Shown piece by piece: positions 1 through 14,991 of a DNA stretch of 64,000 bases. The first letter of the stretch is position 1. Every line of letters starts with the position of its first letter. Position numbers and translations under genes: made by a program. Where the stretch lies: positions 15,273-79,272 of the forward strand of contig NZ_JAPNOZ010000009.1 of the NCBI RefSeq assembly GCF_029955155.1, read 5' to 3'. The stretch is from Psychrobacillus sp. NEAU-3TGS. Its GTDB lineage: Bacteria; Bacillota; Bacilli; Bacillales_A; Planococcaceae. The notes under the pieces are model-generated. The model was not told where the DNA came from, searched no databases, and was given only the letters and a program-made list of their open reading frames with translations.

Positions 1-120
1 GCCCGCGGAAAGCGTCCACCCTGTAGCGAAAATTCTAGTGGTTATCTACTAAAATTTCTTACTTCACAGTTTCCCTATTCTGTGTGTTATTCCTTTTTAT
101 CGTTTCTGTGCTAAATTGGG
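1..120. repeat. GC-rich dispersed repeat, copy 1
   Basis: The first bases (GCCCGCGGAAAGCGTCC, then CACCCTGTAGC) recur almost identically at 51804-51924 and, inverted, at 63629-63720. The copy continues to about 120 with weaker similarity, ending in a CTAAATT motif shared with the 51.8 kb copy. No reading frame is visible. It is a non-coding dispersed element of the kind common in Bacillales genomes; its function is unknown. The rest of the stretch up to the first gene is AT-rich and holds no clear promoter. Confidence 0.75.
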
Positions 121-271
121 AAGGTGACAGTCCATACAATTATTAACTTTTCTGACTAGGTATATTTTAGAAAAAAATTTACAAAAAATAATTATTCAAC
201 ACTTTGCTTTACTAAAGTACTATGCTACTATTATTTCTATGAGTAGTCTTATAGAAAGGAGAATGGATGCA

Positions 272-2002
272 ATGCAATATCCGATTTGGAAAATAGAAGA
301 AATCAGAAAACAAATAGAAGTTGTAAACGGAAAACAAGCACCAGATATCCTTATTACAAATGCAACTTATTTACACAGCCATTTAAAGAAATGGATGAAC
401 GGAAATATTTGGATTGTAAAAGATCGGATTGTGTATACCGGCTCGGAAATGCCACTAGTTTCTTCGAAAACAGAAGTATACGACGCCGCTGGTCAAAAGA
501 TTGTACCAGGCTACATGGAACCCCATGTACATCCATTCCAACTATATAACCCGCAGACATTTGCCGATTATGCAGCTCAATTAGGAACGACGACATTTAT
601 AGCAGATAATTTAGTAATGTTTTTGATGCTTGAAAATAAGAAAGCGTTTTCAATAATGGATGAGTTATGTAAATTGCCTTTTTCTTTTTATTGGTGGGCT
701 CGCTTCGATTCACAGACTGAGCTTGAAAATGAGGAAGAATTATTTACATCTAAAACGGTCGGAGAATGGATTGCGCGTCCAGATGTTATTATGGGGGGCG
801 AGCTAACAGGTTGGCCAAGGCTCCTTTCCGGTGACGATCAAATGCTGTATTGGATGCAAAAAGCAAAGACAAACGGGATGAAGATTGAAGGACATTTCCC
901 TGGTGCTTCTGAACGTACACTTGCGCGTATGCGTTTACTTGGAGCTGATGGAGACCATGAAGCGATGACCATTGAAGAAGTGGAAAGAAGAATCTTGCAT
1001 GGTTATGCGGTAACGCTTCGTCATTCATCGATTCGACCTGACTTACCAATTTTATTAAAAGGGATACTCGAGAAAGACTTGCAAATTTTCGATCATCTGA
1101 TGATGACGACAGACGGTGCTACACCTTCTTTTCATACGGACGGGGTGATGGATAAGTGTATCCAGGTTGCTTTAGATGCTGGAGTCAGCCCGGTAGATGC
1201 TTATTTAATGGCTTCCTTCAATGTAGCGAAATATTATAATTTATCTAATCTACATGGAGTTATAGCAGCTGGAAGATTTGCTACGCTCAATTTCCTTGAA
1301 GATGAGTTGAATCCTGTCCCGACAACCGTTTTATCTAAAGGGGTTTGGTTAAAACGTGATGGCGAAAGAGTTCACTCATTGGCAGCAACCGATTGGTCAG
1401 ATATACCGAATTTAGATTTGGCTTTTGACATGTCCGATGATGATTTTCAATTTTCGATGCCTTTTGGGATTGAAATGGTGAACGACGTTATAACGAAGCC
1501 TTATTCTGTTTCGGTTGATACAACGGATAACGAGCTTTCAACTGATCATGATGAAAGTTTCTTATTGTTAGTAGATCGTAATGGTAAATGGAAAGTCTCT
1601 ACACTTATTAAAGGATTTGCAACGACATTAAAAGGTTTTGCTTCTTCTTATTCTAGTACAGGGGATATTATCTTAATCGGAAAGAATAAAAAGAGCATGC
1701 TCCAGGCTTTCAACGAAATGAAAAAAATGAACGGTGGTATAGTCATCGTTGAAAATGAGGAAGTTGTTTGCACGCTTAAACTTCCTATAGGTGGAATCCT
1801 ATCGGATAAGCCGATGGAAGTATTAATAGAAGAGGAATTACTATTAAAGAGAGAATTGACAGCTAGAGGATTTAAGCATGGGGATGCCATTTATACTTTA
1901 CTATTTTTGCAAGCTACGCACTTACCTTATGTTCGAGTTACGCAAAGAGGAATTTTCGATGTGATGAAAAAACAAGTATTGTTTCCAGCTGTCATGAGGT
2001 AG
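272..2002 (+). CDS. yerA: adenine deaminase-like amidohydrolase (YerA family)
   Basis: Predicted zinc-dependent amidohydrolase of the adenine deaminase family, which converts adenine to hypoxanthine in purine salvage. The reading frame is open from 239, but the ribosome binding site AAAGGAG (255-261) sits 10 bases before ATG 272 and only one base before ATG 263, so 272 is preferred (576 residues, close to B. subtilis YerA). The metal-binding HVHP motif lies at about residues 85-88. A GHFPGA histidine, RHSSIR and the late aspartate in MMTTDGATPS follow the family pattern. It is the first gene of the yerA-yerB-yerC group. YerA itself has not been firmly shown to deaminate adenine, so the substrate is inferred. 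Confidence 0.85.
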   Translation: MQYPIWKIEEIRKQIEVVNGKQAPDILITNATYLHSHLKKWMNGNIWIVKDRIVYTGSEMPLVSSKTEVYDAAGQKIVPGYMEPHVHPFQLYNPQTFADYAAQLGTTTFIADNLVMFLMLENKKAFSIMDELCKLPFSFYWWARFDSQTELENEEELFTSKTVGEWIARPDVIMGGELTGWPRLLSGDDQMLYWMQKAKTNGMKIEGHFPGASERTLARMRLLGADGDHEAMTIEEVERRILHGYAVTLRHSSIRPDLPILLKGILEKDLQIFDHLMMTTDGATPSFHTDGVMDKCIQVALDAGVSPVDAYLMASFNVAKYYNLSNLHGVIAAGRFATLNFLEDELNPVPTTVLSKGVWLKRDGERVHSLAATDWSDIPNLDLAFDMSDDDFQFSMPFGIEMVNDVITKPYSVSVDTTDNELSTDHDESFLLLVDRNGKWKVSTLIKGFATTLKGFASSYSSTGDIILIGKNKKSMLQAFNEMKKMNGGIVIVENEEVVCTLKLPIGGILSDKPMEVLIEEELLLKRELTARGFKHGDAIYTLLFLQATHLPYVRVTQRGIFDVMKKQVLFPAVMR

Positions 2003-2013
2003 GGGGATTTCCA

Positions 2014-3061
2014 TTGTTTAAAAATGGGGGATAATAAGTTTACTCGGTTTATTTCTTGTTGCCTGCTCTAATGAGGAAAAAACAGCAGAAGTACAACCCG
2101 TAGAAGAGATTGTGGAGGATATAGTAGAAGAGGTAGTAGAAGAACCTATTGTTCTCCCTTATGTTGCACCGTTTACTGGTATTCGTTCAGAAGAAGAACA
2201 AACACAAAGGCCAATTATCGTTACGATGAATAATCATCCGCTTGCAAGGCCTCAGTCAGGGATTGCACAGGCGGATATCGTTTATGAAATGTTAGCTGAA
2301 GGAAATGTGACGAGATTTCTAGCGCTTTATCAAAGTGAGATTCCTGATATAGTAGGTCCTGTTAGAAGTGCTCGTGATTATTTCGTAGAAGTTGCTAAAG
2401 GATTAGATGCTTTTTACATTGCACATGGTTATAGCCCAGATGCTCAGAAAATGTTAAATGCGAGAGTAGTAGATAATATTAATGGGATGCAATATGATGG
2501 TATACTTTTTAAGCGTTCAAAGGAACGTAAGGCACCACATAATTCGTATATTTCGAAAGAGAACATTTTCACAGGGGCAGAAAAAGTAGGTGCCTCTATG
2601 GAAATTCACAAAATACCTACCTTCTCCTTTTATGATTCGGCAGAAGGTGCAAAATTGGAGACCCTGTCTCTTCTATAAGTATTCAGTATGGAACAGGGGC
2701 AAGTTTTGAAAATCAGTATACATATATACCGGAAAGTGGTTTATATGAACGAAAAACAGGCGGAGTTTTAACAATCGATAAGGAAACGGAAAAACCTGTA
2801 GAACTTGCAAATGTAATATTTATGGAAATACCGCATACGACAATTGATAATGCTGGGCGCAGGCAGTTAACATTGAATGCTGGAGGAAGAGCATATCTTT
2901 TCCAAGCAGGAACGATGAAAGTGATTGAATGGGAAAATGTCGACGGAATACTTATTCCCATGGAAAATGGTGTTCCAGCTAAATTAGTACCAGGTAAATC
3001 ATGGATTAGTTTTGTACCGACCAAGCCAGGATTAGAAAATATGGTAAACTATTTACCTTGA
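2014..3061 (+). pseudogene. yerB: YerB lipoprotein (DUF3048), two frameshifts
   Basis: Putative secreted lipoprotein of the YerB/DUF3048 family, function unknown. A GGGGGAT ribosome site precedes TTG 2014. That frame runs into a stop unless one A is added to the five-A run at 2020-2024; with it the product has a hydrophobic start and the lipobox LVAC followed by SNEEK. The main frame then continues to 2678, where one A is missing from AAAATTGG (about 2655). After that correction the protein resumes at DPVSS and ends at 3061 with VNYLP. Restored length is about 349 residues, as expected for the family. Both lesions are one-base deletions in A runs, so sequencing error is more likely than real decay. 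Confidence 0.8.
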
Positions 3062-3091
3062 CTTAAAAAGTGAAGAAGGGAATGATATAAT

Positions 3092-3412
3092 ATGCAAATT
3101 GAAAAAATAAAAGGACATCAAACGGATCAATTGTTTAAAGCTGTACTAGAGCTAAATAATATAGAAGAATGTTATAAGTTTTTTGATGATTTATGTACAA
3201 TAAGTGAAATTCAATCACTTGCCCAGCGTTTCGAGGTTGCGCATTTACTACGTTTGAAAAAAACATATGAAACAATTAAAAAAGAAACAGGTGCAAGTAC
3301 AGCAACCATTTCACGTGTAAGACGTGCATATGATTACGGCAATGATTATTATGATGAAATTCTTGGTCGACTGTATCCAGAAGAGTTGTCGCTCCAACAA
3401 TCAAAAGAATAA
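3092..3412 (+). CDS. yerC: YerC, TrpR-like DNA-binding protein
   Basis: 106-residue protein of the YerC/YecD family, which shares the Trp-repressor helix-turn-helix fold. The helix-turn-helix is visible in TYETIKKETGASTATISR (about residues 59-76). A ribosome site (GAAGGGAATG) lies before ATG 3092. It closes the yerA-yerB-yerC cluster and is followed directly by a strong terminator at 3437-3466. The regulated genes are unknown; tryptophan binding should not be assumed, because the family is much broader than TrpR. Confidence 0.9.
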   Translation: MQIEKIKGHQTDQLFKAVLELNNIEECYKFFDDLCTISEIQSLAQRFEVAHLLRLKKTYETIKKETGASTATISRVRRAYDYGNDYYDEILGRLYPEELSLQQSKE

Positions 3413-3436
3413 TATTAAACTTATCTATCGCTAACT

Positions 3437-3466
3437 ACTGAACAGAAGCCTCTGTTCAGTTTTTTT
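3437..3466 (+). terminator. intrinsic terminator after yerC
   Basis: Perfect 10-base stem ACTGAACAGA / TCTGTTCAGT with a 4-base loop followed by T7. Confidence 0.9.
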
Positions 3467-3509
3467 GTTATAATGAAGAGTGCTTAACTAACTTAATGTA
3501 GGTGAAAAA

Positions 3510-4193
3510 ATGGATTATAAAGAATGGCGCCATATATTTAAATTGGATCCGGCAAAGGAAATAGAGGGAGAAGCCTTAGAAAAGGTTTGTGAATCTGGAA
3601 CCGATGCTATTATCATTGGGGGTTCGGACGGGGTAACACTGGATAATGTGATTGATTTGTTAATGCGCATTAGAAGGTATGCTGTACCTGTTGCACTAGA
3701 AGTATCGACAATAGAATCGATTACTCCGGGCTTTGATTTTTATTTTATTCCAAGTGTATTGAATAGCCAAGAGACAAAATGGGTGAAGGATTTACACCAT
3801 GAGGCAACAAAGGAATTTGGAGAAGTGATGAACTGGGATGAAATTATTCCAGAAGGGTATTGTATATTAAATCCAGATTGTAAAGCAGCTAAGTTAACGA
3901 ATGCTAAACAACCAGAAACAGATGAAGATATTATCGCATATGCACAGATGGTCGAGCATTTGTTTAAATTCCCTATTTTTTATATGGAATACAGTGGTAT
4001 GTACGGTGATGTAGAGGTCGTAAAAAAGGTAAAAGAAGGTCTTCAAAATACTAGACTATTCTACGGAGGCGGCATTAAAACAGCAAAAGAAGCAAGTGAA
4101 ATGGCTACATATGCTGATACTATAATAGTTGGCAATCAAGTATATGAAAACCTATCAGAAGCTTTAAAAACAGTACAAGCTGTTAAGCGATAG
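3510..4193 (+). CDS. pcrB: heptaprenylglyceryl phosphate synthase PcrB
   Basis: PcrB joins heptaprenyl diphosphate to sn-glycerol-1-phosphate, giving an archaeal-type ether lipid precursor in Bacillales. The 227-residue TIM-barrel frame shows the phosphate-binding loops of the family: [10 protein letters not shown] near residues 35-44, YYMEYSG-like [10 protein letters not shown] near 157-166, and [12 protein letters not shown] near 188-199. A ribosome site (TAGGTGAAAA) precedes ATG 3510. It is followed at once by pcrA, the arrangement that gave the gene its name; the two are almost certainly cotranscribed. Confidence 0.95.
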   Translation: MDYKEWRHIFKLDPAKEIEGEALEKVCESGTDAIIIGGSDGVTLDNVIDLLMRIRRYAVPVALEVSTIESITPGFDFYFIPSVLNSQETKWVKDLHHEATKEFGEVMNWDEIIPEGYCILNPDCKAAKLTNAKQPETDEDIIAYAQMVEHLFKFPIFYMEYSGMYGDVEVVKKVKEGLQNTRLFYGGGIKTAKEASEMATYADTIIVGNQVYENLSEALKTVQAVKR

Positions 4194-4250
4194 TTGAATA
4201 TAAAAGAGATGAACTATATAATTGGAACAAATGTTCTTGAAAGGGAGTGC

Positions 4251-8508
<4,258 letters not shown>

Positions 8509-8521
8509 AGGGGTTCAAAAT

Positions 8522-9657
8522 ATGAACAAAAAATAATAGGTATAACGATGTTAGTATTCTTACTACTCGTTTCTGGATGTACTCCTTCTCCGGACACCAA
8601 AACGGAAGTTATACAAAATACGGAAGAAGAAGCTAAAAAAACAGTAATTATTCCAAGCTTACAGCTTGATGAAACTTACTACCGTACAATCTTGCCTTAC
8701 GAAGAGAGTGCTAGTAGAGGATTTGTTGTCTCGAATATGGCAACAAAATATGATGTGAAAGAGGTAGAAACAGGACTACTTCGCATTTCGCAAAATGTAT
8801 ACTCACCCGATAAATATTTATTTCAAGAGGGGCAGTATCTAGACATAACCACTTTAAGAGACTGGTTAGATAGAAGTAACAAGTCAAAAGGTGGTTTAAA
8901 TCCAAGTGATGAAGGGCTTACTGGAGAAGAGAAAGCAAAAAAAGCTCCCGTTTATATAACTCATATTGTAGAGCAAAACTATTTGATAAAAGAAGAGAAT
9001 ACAGTGAAGCTTGCGGGAATTTCTATAGGGCTTGCGTTAAATTCGATATATTACTATCAAAAAGAAGCGTACGGAGCAACTTTTGAAGAACAATTAACAC
9101 AAGCTCAAATCGAAGAAAACGGGAAGAAGATTGCAGAAGAAGTCGTGAATCGCATGCGTCAAATAGACGGATTACAAGACGTGCCGATTGTAGTCGGCCT
9201 TTTTAAACAAAATAGTAGAAATGCGGTTGTCCCTGGAACATACTTCACCTATAGCACGGCTCCTGCTGGAAAGAACGTATCTGACTGGAAACCAATCGAT
9301 GAAGAATATGTGTTATTCCCTACGGCCAATTCAGAAGAAAATTATCGTGATTTGGATACTATATTCCGCAACTTTAAACAAGATGTAGAAACGTATTTTT
9401 CCAATTATACAGGTGTCATTGGAACCGGTTATTTTAAAGACAAACAGCTTCAAAAATGGACGATTACGATTCCTATTCAGTTTTATGGTACTTCGGAGGT
9501 AATTGGATTTACACAACATCTCGCAGGCTTAGTAAAGGATCATTTTAATACTTCAATGAATGTAGAAGTGCAAGTAAATTCGTTGAATGGAGCAGAAGCA
9601 TTACTTATTAAAAAACCTGGTGAGGAAGAACCATTTGTGCATATATACACGCAGTAA
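8522..9657 (+). pseudogene. camS: CamS-family lipoprotein, frameshift after start
   Basis: Secreted lipoprotein of the CamS family (sex pheromone cAM373 precursor in staphylococci; YerH in B. subtilis). The ribosome site AAAGGGG is followed by ATG 8522, then AAC and six A, which runs into TAA. One more A restores MNKK, then IIGITMLVFLLL, and the lipobox LVSGC; the remaining frame is intact to 9657 (about 377 residues). The long region to LNPSDEG and the C-terminal half with QNYLIKE match the family. Directly after ligA as in B. subtilis. The defect is a one-base A-run contraction right after the start codon, as in yerB; probably an artefact, so the protein is likely functional. Confidence 0.85.
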
Positions 9658-9750
9658 ATAGATTACTCGATAAATATGTGTCACTCTGTTCAAGTAGAGT
9701 GAAAAATGGTATGATATTGCCTATGGTTATTGAATTCGGAGGTGTGGAAA

Positions 9751-10041
9751 ATGGCAGAATTAACAAAAGAAGAAGTGAAGCATGTGGCACATCTAGCACG
9801 TCTTGCAATTACGGAGGAAGAAGCGGAAAAGTTTGCGCTTCAACTAGGTGCAATTACAGAGTTTGCTGAACAATTAAAAGAGTTGGATACAACAAATGTA
9901 GAACCAACTACCCATGTACTACCTTTAGTAAATGTTCTACGTGAAGATGTAGCAACTAAAGGGCTTGATCGTGAAACGATGATGTTAAATGTAAAAGAAC
10001 AAGAAGCAGGTCAAGTAAAAGTACCAGCTATTATGGAGTAA
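9751..10041 (+). CDS. gatC: Asp/Glu-tRNA amidotransferase subunit C
   Basis: Small subunit of the GatCAB complex that converts Glu-tRNA(Gln) to Gln-tRNA(Gln) in organisms without GlnRS. 96 residues from ATG 9751, with GGAGGTGTGG just upstream; the frame is open further upstream but that part lacks similarity. Features [14 protein letters not shown] and the C-terminal LREDVATKG are typical. First gene of gatC-gatA-gatB; gatA starts 21 bases after its stop. Confidence 0.95.
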   Translation: MAELTKEEVKHVAHLARLAITEEEAEKFALQLGAITEFAEQLKELDTTNVEPTTHVLPLVNVLREDVATKGLDRETMMLNVKEQEAGQVKVPAIME

Positions 10042-10062
10042 TCATTGTAAGGAGGGAAACTA

Positions 10063-11526
10063 ATGACGTTATTTGAACGTTCGGCGAAAGAATTACAAGA
10101 ACTTATACATAGCAAAGAAGTTTCGATTGCCGATTTGACAAAAGAAGCTTTTGACCGTGTAGAAAAACTAGATGGTGATGTAGAAGCGTTCTTAGCATTA
10201 AACAAAGAAAAAGCAACAGCAACAGCTGCGGAATTAGATCAAGTACCTTTTGAAGAGCGCGGACCATTATTTGGTTTGCCAATCGGGGTAAAAGACAATA
10301 TCGTAACAGAAGGATTAGAAACAACCTGTGCAAGTAAAATATTAGAAGGATTCAATCCAATCTATGATGCAACAGTTGTGAAAAAGTTACGTGCAGCAGG
10401 AATGGTCACAATTGGGAAACTAAACATGGATGAATTTGCGATGGGATCTTCTAATGAAAATTCAGCATACAAAACGACAAAAAACCCATGGTCTTTAGAT
10501 AGAGTACCAGGAGGTTCTTCAGGTGCATCTGCAGCAGCAGTAGCAGCAGGAGAAGTACCATTCTCACTAGGTTCTGATACTGGTGGATCTATTCGCCAAC
10601 CAGCAGCGTATTGTGGAGTTGTTGGGATGAAGCCTACATACGGTCGTGTTTCTCGTTCAGGTCTTGTAGCATTTGCTTCTTCCTTAGACCAAATTGGTCC
10701 GATTACACGCAACGTAGAAGACAATGCTTTATTATTAGAAGCAATTTCAGGAGTGGATCCAATGGATTCTACTTCAGCGAATGTAGAGGTACCTAACTTT
10801 GCAGCTGCTTTGACGGGTGATATTAAAGGCTTACGTATCGCTGTTCCTAAAGAATATTTAGGAGAAGGAGTTGGCGAAGCTGCTCGTGCGTCTGTTATGG
10901 AAGCATTGAAAGTGTTAGAATCACTTGGAGCAACTTGGGAAGAGGTTTCATTACCACATTCTAAATACGCTTTAGCGACATACTATATCCTTTCTTCTTC
11001 AGAAGCTTCTTCTAACCTATCACGTTTTGATGGTATTCGTTATGGTTTCCGTGCAGAAAATGTAACAAACTTAATGGATCTATATAAAGAAACACGTGCA
11101 CAAGGATTTGGAAACGAAGTAAAACGTCGTATTATGCTTGGAACGTATTCGTTAAGTGCAGGAACTTACGATGCTTACTATAAAAAAGCACAGCAAGTTC
11201 GTACGCTGATCAAAGAAGATTATGATAAAGTGTTAGCTGATTATGACGTTATTATTGGACCAACTGCACCAACACCTGCATTTAAAATTGGTGAAATCGT
11301 AGAAGATCCATTAACGATGTATGCAAACGACATTTTAACTATTCCGATTAACTTAGCAGGAGTACCAGCGATTTCTATCCCATGTGGATTTGAAGATGGC
11401 ATGCCTCTTGGACTACAAATTATCGGTAATTATTTTGACGAGTCAACGATTTATCGCGTAGCTCATGCTTATGAGCAAGCGACAGATTTCCATAAAAAAA
11501 CTCCTCAAATTTGGGAGGTAAAATAA
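10063..11526 (+). CDS. gatA: Asp/Glu-tRNA amidotransferase subunit A
   Basis: Amidase-signature subunit that hydrolyses glutamine and delivers ammonia to GatB. 487 residues. The Ser-cisSer-Lys triad is visible: Lys in [10 protein letters not shown] (about residue 77), Ser in [12 protein letters not shown] (about 152) and Ser in [12 protein letters not shown] (about 176). An AAGGAGGG ribosome site precedes ATG 10063. The gatA stop and gatB start are separated by a single base, so translation is probably coupled. Codons are strongly adapted compared with flanking accessory genes. Confidence 0.97.
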   Translation: MTLFERSAKELQELIHSKEVSIADLTKEAFDRVEKLDGDVEAFLALNKEKATATAAELDQVPFEERGPLFGLPIGVKDNIVTEGLETTCASKILEGFNPIYDATVVKKLRAAGMVTIGKLNMDEFAMGSSNENSAYKTTKNPWSLDRVPGGSSGASAAAVAAGEVPFSLGSDTGGSIRQPAAYCGVVGMKPTYGRVSRSGLVAFASSLDQIGPITRNVEDNALLLEAISGVDPMDSTSANVEVPNFAAALTGDIKGLRIAVPKEYLGEGVGEAARASVMEALKVLESLGATWEEVSLPHSKYALATYYILSSSEASSNLSRFDGIRYGFRAENVTNLMDLYKETRAQGFGNEVKRRIMLGTYSLSAGTYDAYYKKAQQVRTLIKEDYDKVLADYDVIIGPTAPTPAFKIGEIVEDPLTMYANDILTIPINLAGVPAISIPCGFEDGMPLGLQIIGNYFDESTIYRVAHAYEQATDFHKKTPQIWEVK

Positions 11527-11527
11527 T

Positions 11528-12955
11528 ATGAACTTTGAAACAGTTATTGGTTTAGAAGTACACGTAGAGCTAAAAACGAACTCTAAAATCTTCTCAGCAG
11601 CACCGAATCACTTTGGCGCTGAACCAAATACAAATACAACAGTAATTGACCTTGGTTACCCTGGTGTACTTCCTGTAGTAAACAAAAACGTAGTAGATTT
11701 TGCTATGCGTGCAGCACTAGCATTAAACATGGAAATTGAACAATATACAAAGTTCGATCGTAAAAACTATTTCTATCCTGATAATCCGAAAGCATATCAA
11801 ATCTCTCAATTTGATAAACCAATTGGTAAAAATGGTTGGATTGAAATTGAAGTAAACGGAGAAACAAAACGTATCGGTATTACTCGTCTTCATATGGAAG
11901 AGGATGCAGGTAAATTATCGCATGCGGATGGTTATTCATTAGTAGACTTTAACCGTCAAGGTACTCCATTAGTAGAAATCGTATCAGAGCCGGATATTCG
12001 CACACCTGAGGAAGCATATGCATACCTTGAAAAACTAAAATCTATTATCCAGTATACAGAGGTTTCGGACTGTAAAATGGAAGAAGGATCACTACGTTGT
12101 GATGCGAATATTTCTTTACGCCCATACGGTCAAGAAGAATTTGGTACAAAAGCAGAGCTAAAAAACTTGAACTCTTTCAGCTTCGTGCGTAAAGGTCTAG
12201 AACATGAAGAGATTCGCCAAGCAGAAGTACTTTCTTCTGGTGGAATAATTGAACAAGAGACTCGTCGTTTCGATGAGAAAACAGGTAAAACAATTCTGAT
12301 GCGTGTCAAAGAAGGAACAGATGACTATCGTTACTTCCCTGAGCCGGATTTAGTAGACATCGTTATTGACGATGCTTGGTTGGAACGTGTTCGTGCGGAA
12401 ATTCCAGAACTTCCAGATGCTCGTAAAAAACGTTACATCGAAGAGCTTGGACTTCCAGCTTATGACGCAATGGTATTGACATTAACAAAAGAAATGTCCG
12501 ATTTCTTTGAAGAAACTATAGCTCTTGGAGCAGATGTGAAGCTTGCTTCGAACTGGTTAATGGGTGAAGTTTCTGCATACTTAAATGCGGATCAAAAAGA
12601 ATTGAAAGACATCCAACTTACACCATCTAATCTTGCTGGTATGATTAAACTTATTTCCGATGGAACGATTTCATCAAAAATCGCGAAAAAAGTATTCAAA
12701 GAGCTTGCAGATAACGGTGGAGATGCAGCAGAAGTTGTAAAAGCAAAAGGCTTAGTACAAATCTCTGACGAAGGTGCACTTCGTGAAATTGTTACCGCAA
12801 CACTAGATGCAAATCCACAATCTATTGAAGACTTCAAAAACGGGAAAGACCGTGCCATTGGCTTCTTAGTTGGCCAAATTATGAAAGCAACAAAAGGACA
12901 AGCGAACCCACCGCTTGTAAATAAAATCTTAAACGAAGAAATCGTGAAAAGATAA
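11528..12955 (+). CDS. gatB: Asp/Glu-tRNA amidotransferase subunit B
   Basis: Kinase/amidase-coupling subunit that phosphorylates Glu-tRNA(Gln) and binds the tRNA through its C-terminal YqeY-like domain. 475 residues, full length. Visible: N-terminal [10 protein letters not shown], the [17 protein letters not shown] segment, EEDAGKLSH, and [17 protein letters not shown], all conserved in GatB. Ends just before a strong terminator, closing the gatCAB operon. Confidence 0.97.
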   Translation: MNFETVIGLEVHVELKTNSKIFSAAPNHFGAEPNTNTTVIDLGYPGVLPVVNKNVVDFAMRAALALNMEIEQYTKFDRKNYFYPDNPKAYQISQFDKPIGKNGWIEIEVNGETKRIGITRLHMEEDAGKLSHADGYSLVDFNRQGTPLVEIVSEPDIRTPEEAYAYLEKLKSIIQYTEVSDCKMEEGSLRCDANISLRPYGQEEFGTKAELKNLNSFSFVRKGLEHEEIRQAEVLSSGGIIEQETRRFDEKTGKTILMRVKEGTDDYRYFPEPDLVDIVIDDAWLERVRAEIPELPDARKKRYIEELGLPAYDAMVLTLTKEMSDFFEETIALGADVKLASNWLMGEVSAYLNADQKELKDIQLTPSNLAGMIKLISDGTISSKIAKKVFKELADNGGDAAEVVKAKGLVQISDEGALREIVTATLDANPQSIEDFKNGKDRAIGFLVGQIMKATKGQANPPLVNKILNEEIVKR

Positions 12956-12957
12956 AT

Positions 12958-12987
12958 AAAAAGATGACTCTTCGGGGTCATCTTTTT
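12958..12987 (+). terminator. terminator after gatB
   Basis: Stem AAAAAGATGAC / GTCATCTTTTT with an 8-base loop. The A and T tracts make it potentially bidirectional. Confidence 0.85.
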
Positions 12988-13114
12988 ATATTCGGCTTAT
13001 TAAAATGGCAACTAGAATTAGCTATCAGCTTTGCTGAATTGAAGAATATAGAATATTATAAAGAACTATATCTATATAACAAAATCTTACCCTAAATCTT
13101 GTTAGCCAACTTAT

Positions 13115-13143
13115 TTGAATAAGGCATTAGAACGAAGTATACT
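13115..13143 (+). promoter_or_regulatory. sigma-A-type promoter for thioredoxin-like gene
   Basis: TTGAAT (13115-13120), a 17-base spacer, then TATACT (13138-13143), 25 bases before the start codon and its AAAGGGGGTC ribosome site. Confidence 0.65.
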
Positions 13144-13167
13144 AAAGTAAAAAGGGGGTCATTTTGA

Positions 13168-13731
13168 ATGCCTACTGAACAACAATACTTTGAAAATGCA
13201 AAACCACTTACACAATATATGGATGATATGACAACGAAAAAAGAAGAATCATTTAGCATTTACGAACAATTCGAAGTGCCTGCGGATGATGAATTTATCG
13301 AATTATTAAAAGAAAAAGCACCACATGTACTCGCTATTACAGAAGACTGGTGTGGAGATGCAATGATGAATAACGCAATAGTGCGTAGAATTGCAGAGGC
13401 AGCTAGCCTTGATGTGCGCGCTGTATACCGCGATGAAAACCTTGAGTTGATGGATCAATATTTAACAAATGGTGGACGTTCTATTCCTGTTTATTTATTG
13501 TTAAATAGCGAAGGTGAAGTTATTTCTAAATGGGGGCCTCGTGCCGAAAAAGTGCAGCAATTTGTTATGGAAGGTAGAGCAAAGTTCCCTGAAAAAGAAG
13601 ATCCGACATTTGAAGAAGTACAAAAAGCGTTCTATGCTCAAATGAGTAAAGAGTTTACAGACAATAAAGATTTCCACTTAGCAGTTTATGAAGACATACG
13701 TAATAACTGGTTGCAAGCACTTCAAAAATAA
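13168..13731 (+). CDS. thioredoxin family protein with single-Cys motif
   Basis: 187-residue cytosolic protein of the Thioredoxin_9-like family. The active-site region reads ITEDWCGDAMMN (about residues 58-69), that is WCGD with only the first cysteine of CxxC, which suggests a monothiol or bacillithiol-linked role rather than classical dithiol exchange. The cis-proline context RSIPVYLLL (about 110-118) supports the fold. It has its own promoter and is monocistronic between gatB and dgkB. Substrate unknown. Confidence 0.8.
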   Translation: MPTEQQYFENAKPLTQYMDDMTTKKEESFSIYEQFEVPADDEFIELLKEKAPHVLAITEDWCGDAMMNNAIVRRIAEAASLDVRAVYRDENLELMDQYLTNGGRSIPVYLLLNSEGEVISKWGPRAEKVQQFVMEGRAKFPEKEDPTFEEVQKAFYAQMSKEFTDNKDFHLAVYEDIRNNWLQALQK

Positions 13732-13744
13732 GAAAACTAACTAA

Positions 13745-13776
13745 AGAGCGGGGCCGGCATAAGTCGGCTCTTTTAG
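13745..13776 (+). terminator. possible terminator
   Basis: AAGAGC ... GCCGGC with matching GTCGGCTCTTTTA; imperfect stem with bulge and a short T tract. Confidence 0.45.
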
Positions 13777-13852
13777 TAATGCAATGAAACCTTTTCTTCA
13801 GGAAAGAAGTCTATATGACTAGGAAGAATTGTGAAGCAGAGAGGAAAAAACT

Positions 13853-14767
13853 ATGAAACGTGCACGAATCATTTATAATCCTACTTCAGGGAGAGAAATT
13901 TTTAAGAAAAACTTGCCCGAGGTATTAGAAGTTTTAGAAATTGCAGGTTATGAAACATCTTGTCATGCTACTACAGGAGAAGGAGACGCAACTTCCGCCG
14001 CTAAAAAAGCAGTAGAAAATAATTTCGACCTAATCATTGCAGCAGGTGGAGATGGCACACTAAATGAAGTGGTTGCGGGTGTTAGTGAATTTGAAAAACG
14101 CCCAAAAATCGGTCTCATTCCTATGGGGACAACGAATGATTTTGCCAGAGCCTTGCATATTCCAAGAGATATTCAAAAAGCAGTGGAAATCATTGTAAAG
14201 GGTGATTCGATCCCTGTAGATGTAGGACTTGTGAATAATGAACGATACTTTATAAATATTGCTGGTGGAGGACGTATTACTGAACTTACGTACGAAGTGC
14301 CTAGTAAACTAAAAACTGTACTTGGACAATTGGCATATTATTTAAAAGGTATAGAAATGCTTCCATCGATCAATGCGACGAAAGTTCGGATTGAATATGA
14401 CGATAAAGTATTTGAAGATGAAGTGATGATGTTTTTAGTAGGGCTCACCAATTCCGTTGGTGGGTTTGAAAAACTTGCTCCAAACTCCAGTGTGAATGAT
14501 GGGCAATTTTCTTTATTAATTTTGAAAAAAGTTAATATGGCTGAGTTTATCCGTTTAGCATCACTTGCGATTCGTGGAGATCATTTAGAGGATCCACATG
14601 TTATTTATAAAAAGGCGAAACAAATAAAAGTTACATCTGAGGAAAAAGTATTGCTTAATTTAGATGGTGAGTACGGAGGAAACATTCCAGCTACATTCCA
14701 AAACTTATATCGACATATTGAGGTTTTTGTACCGATAGATGAAATTCGCGAACAAGATAGACCTTAA
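13853..14767 (+). CDS. dgkB: diacylglycerol kinase (DgkB/YerQ)
   Basis: Soluble lipid kinase that phosphorylates diacylglycerol released during lipoteichoic acid synthesis, returning it to phospholipid. 304 residues, full length. The DAGK catalytic-domain signature GGDGTLNEV lies at residues 65-73 and PMGTTNDFAR at about 93-102. The C-terminal part contains the acidic residues and LLNLDGEYGG expected for the second domain. Monocistronic with a clear terminator. An LTA synthase-like gene lies at 26.8 kb in the same window, but is not linked. Confidence 0.93.
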   Translation: MKRARIIYNPTSGREIFKKNLPEVLEVLEIAGYETSCHATTGEGDATSAAKKAVENNFDLIIAAGGDGTLNEVVAGVSEFEKRPKIGLIPMGTTNDFARALHIPRDIQKAVEIIVKGDSIPVDVGLVNNERYFINIAGGGRITELTYEVPSKLKTVLGQLAYYLKGIEMLPSINATKVRIEYDDKVFEDEVMMFLVGLTNSVGGFEKLAPNSSVNDGQFSLLILKKVNMAEFIRLASLAIRGDHLEDPHVIYKKAKQIKVTSEEKVLLNLDGEYGGNIPATFQNLYRHIEVFVPIDEIREQDRP

Positions 14768-14774
14768 AACTAGG

Positions 14775-14807
14775 CCCAGCATTCTATACAGATTGCTGGG
14801 TTTTTTT
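14775..14807 (+). terminator. terminator after dgkB
   Basis: Stem CCCAGCA / TGCTGGG with a 12-base loop and T7. Confidence 0.88.
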
Positions 14808-14883
14808 ACTTCTGTTTTTTTTCGGAAGACGATGTTAGAACTGTCTGAATTAGGGGTAAAATAGAGCGAAGGGAGTGATGTGC

Positions 14884-14979
14884 ATGTATAAAAAACAAGA
14901 AAAGTATTTGATATGGCTCGCTTTTATTGTTGCAGGCATCATGGCGCTATCAATTGTAGGGAGAATTTTCGGTAGCTAA
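14884..14979 (+). CDS. 31-residue membrane peptide upstream of cydA
   Basis: ATG 14884 to TAA 14979. It begins MYKKQEKYLIW, has one hydrophobic segment (LAFIVAGIMALSIV) and ends RIFGS. A GAAGGGAGTG ribosome site precedes it and its stop is 12 bases before cydA, with the cydA ribosome site between them, so it is most likely the first gene of the bd oxidase operon. I do not recognise the family. It could be a small accessory or assembly factor of the oxidase, or a leader peptide. Confidence 0.6.
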   Translation: MYKKQEKYLIWLAFIVAGIMALSIVGRIFGS

Positions 14980-14991
14980 GGAGGGAAACGT

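Noticed and set aside
2014-2678. Programmed ribosomal frameshifting in yerB
   Set aside because: There is no slippery heptamer with a following structure, two shifts would be needed, and the same kind of lesion hits unrelated genes; an artefact is simpler.
10362-10724. 120-codon reverse frame inside gatA
   Set aside because: Antisense shadow of a highly conserved gene with strong codon bias.
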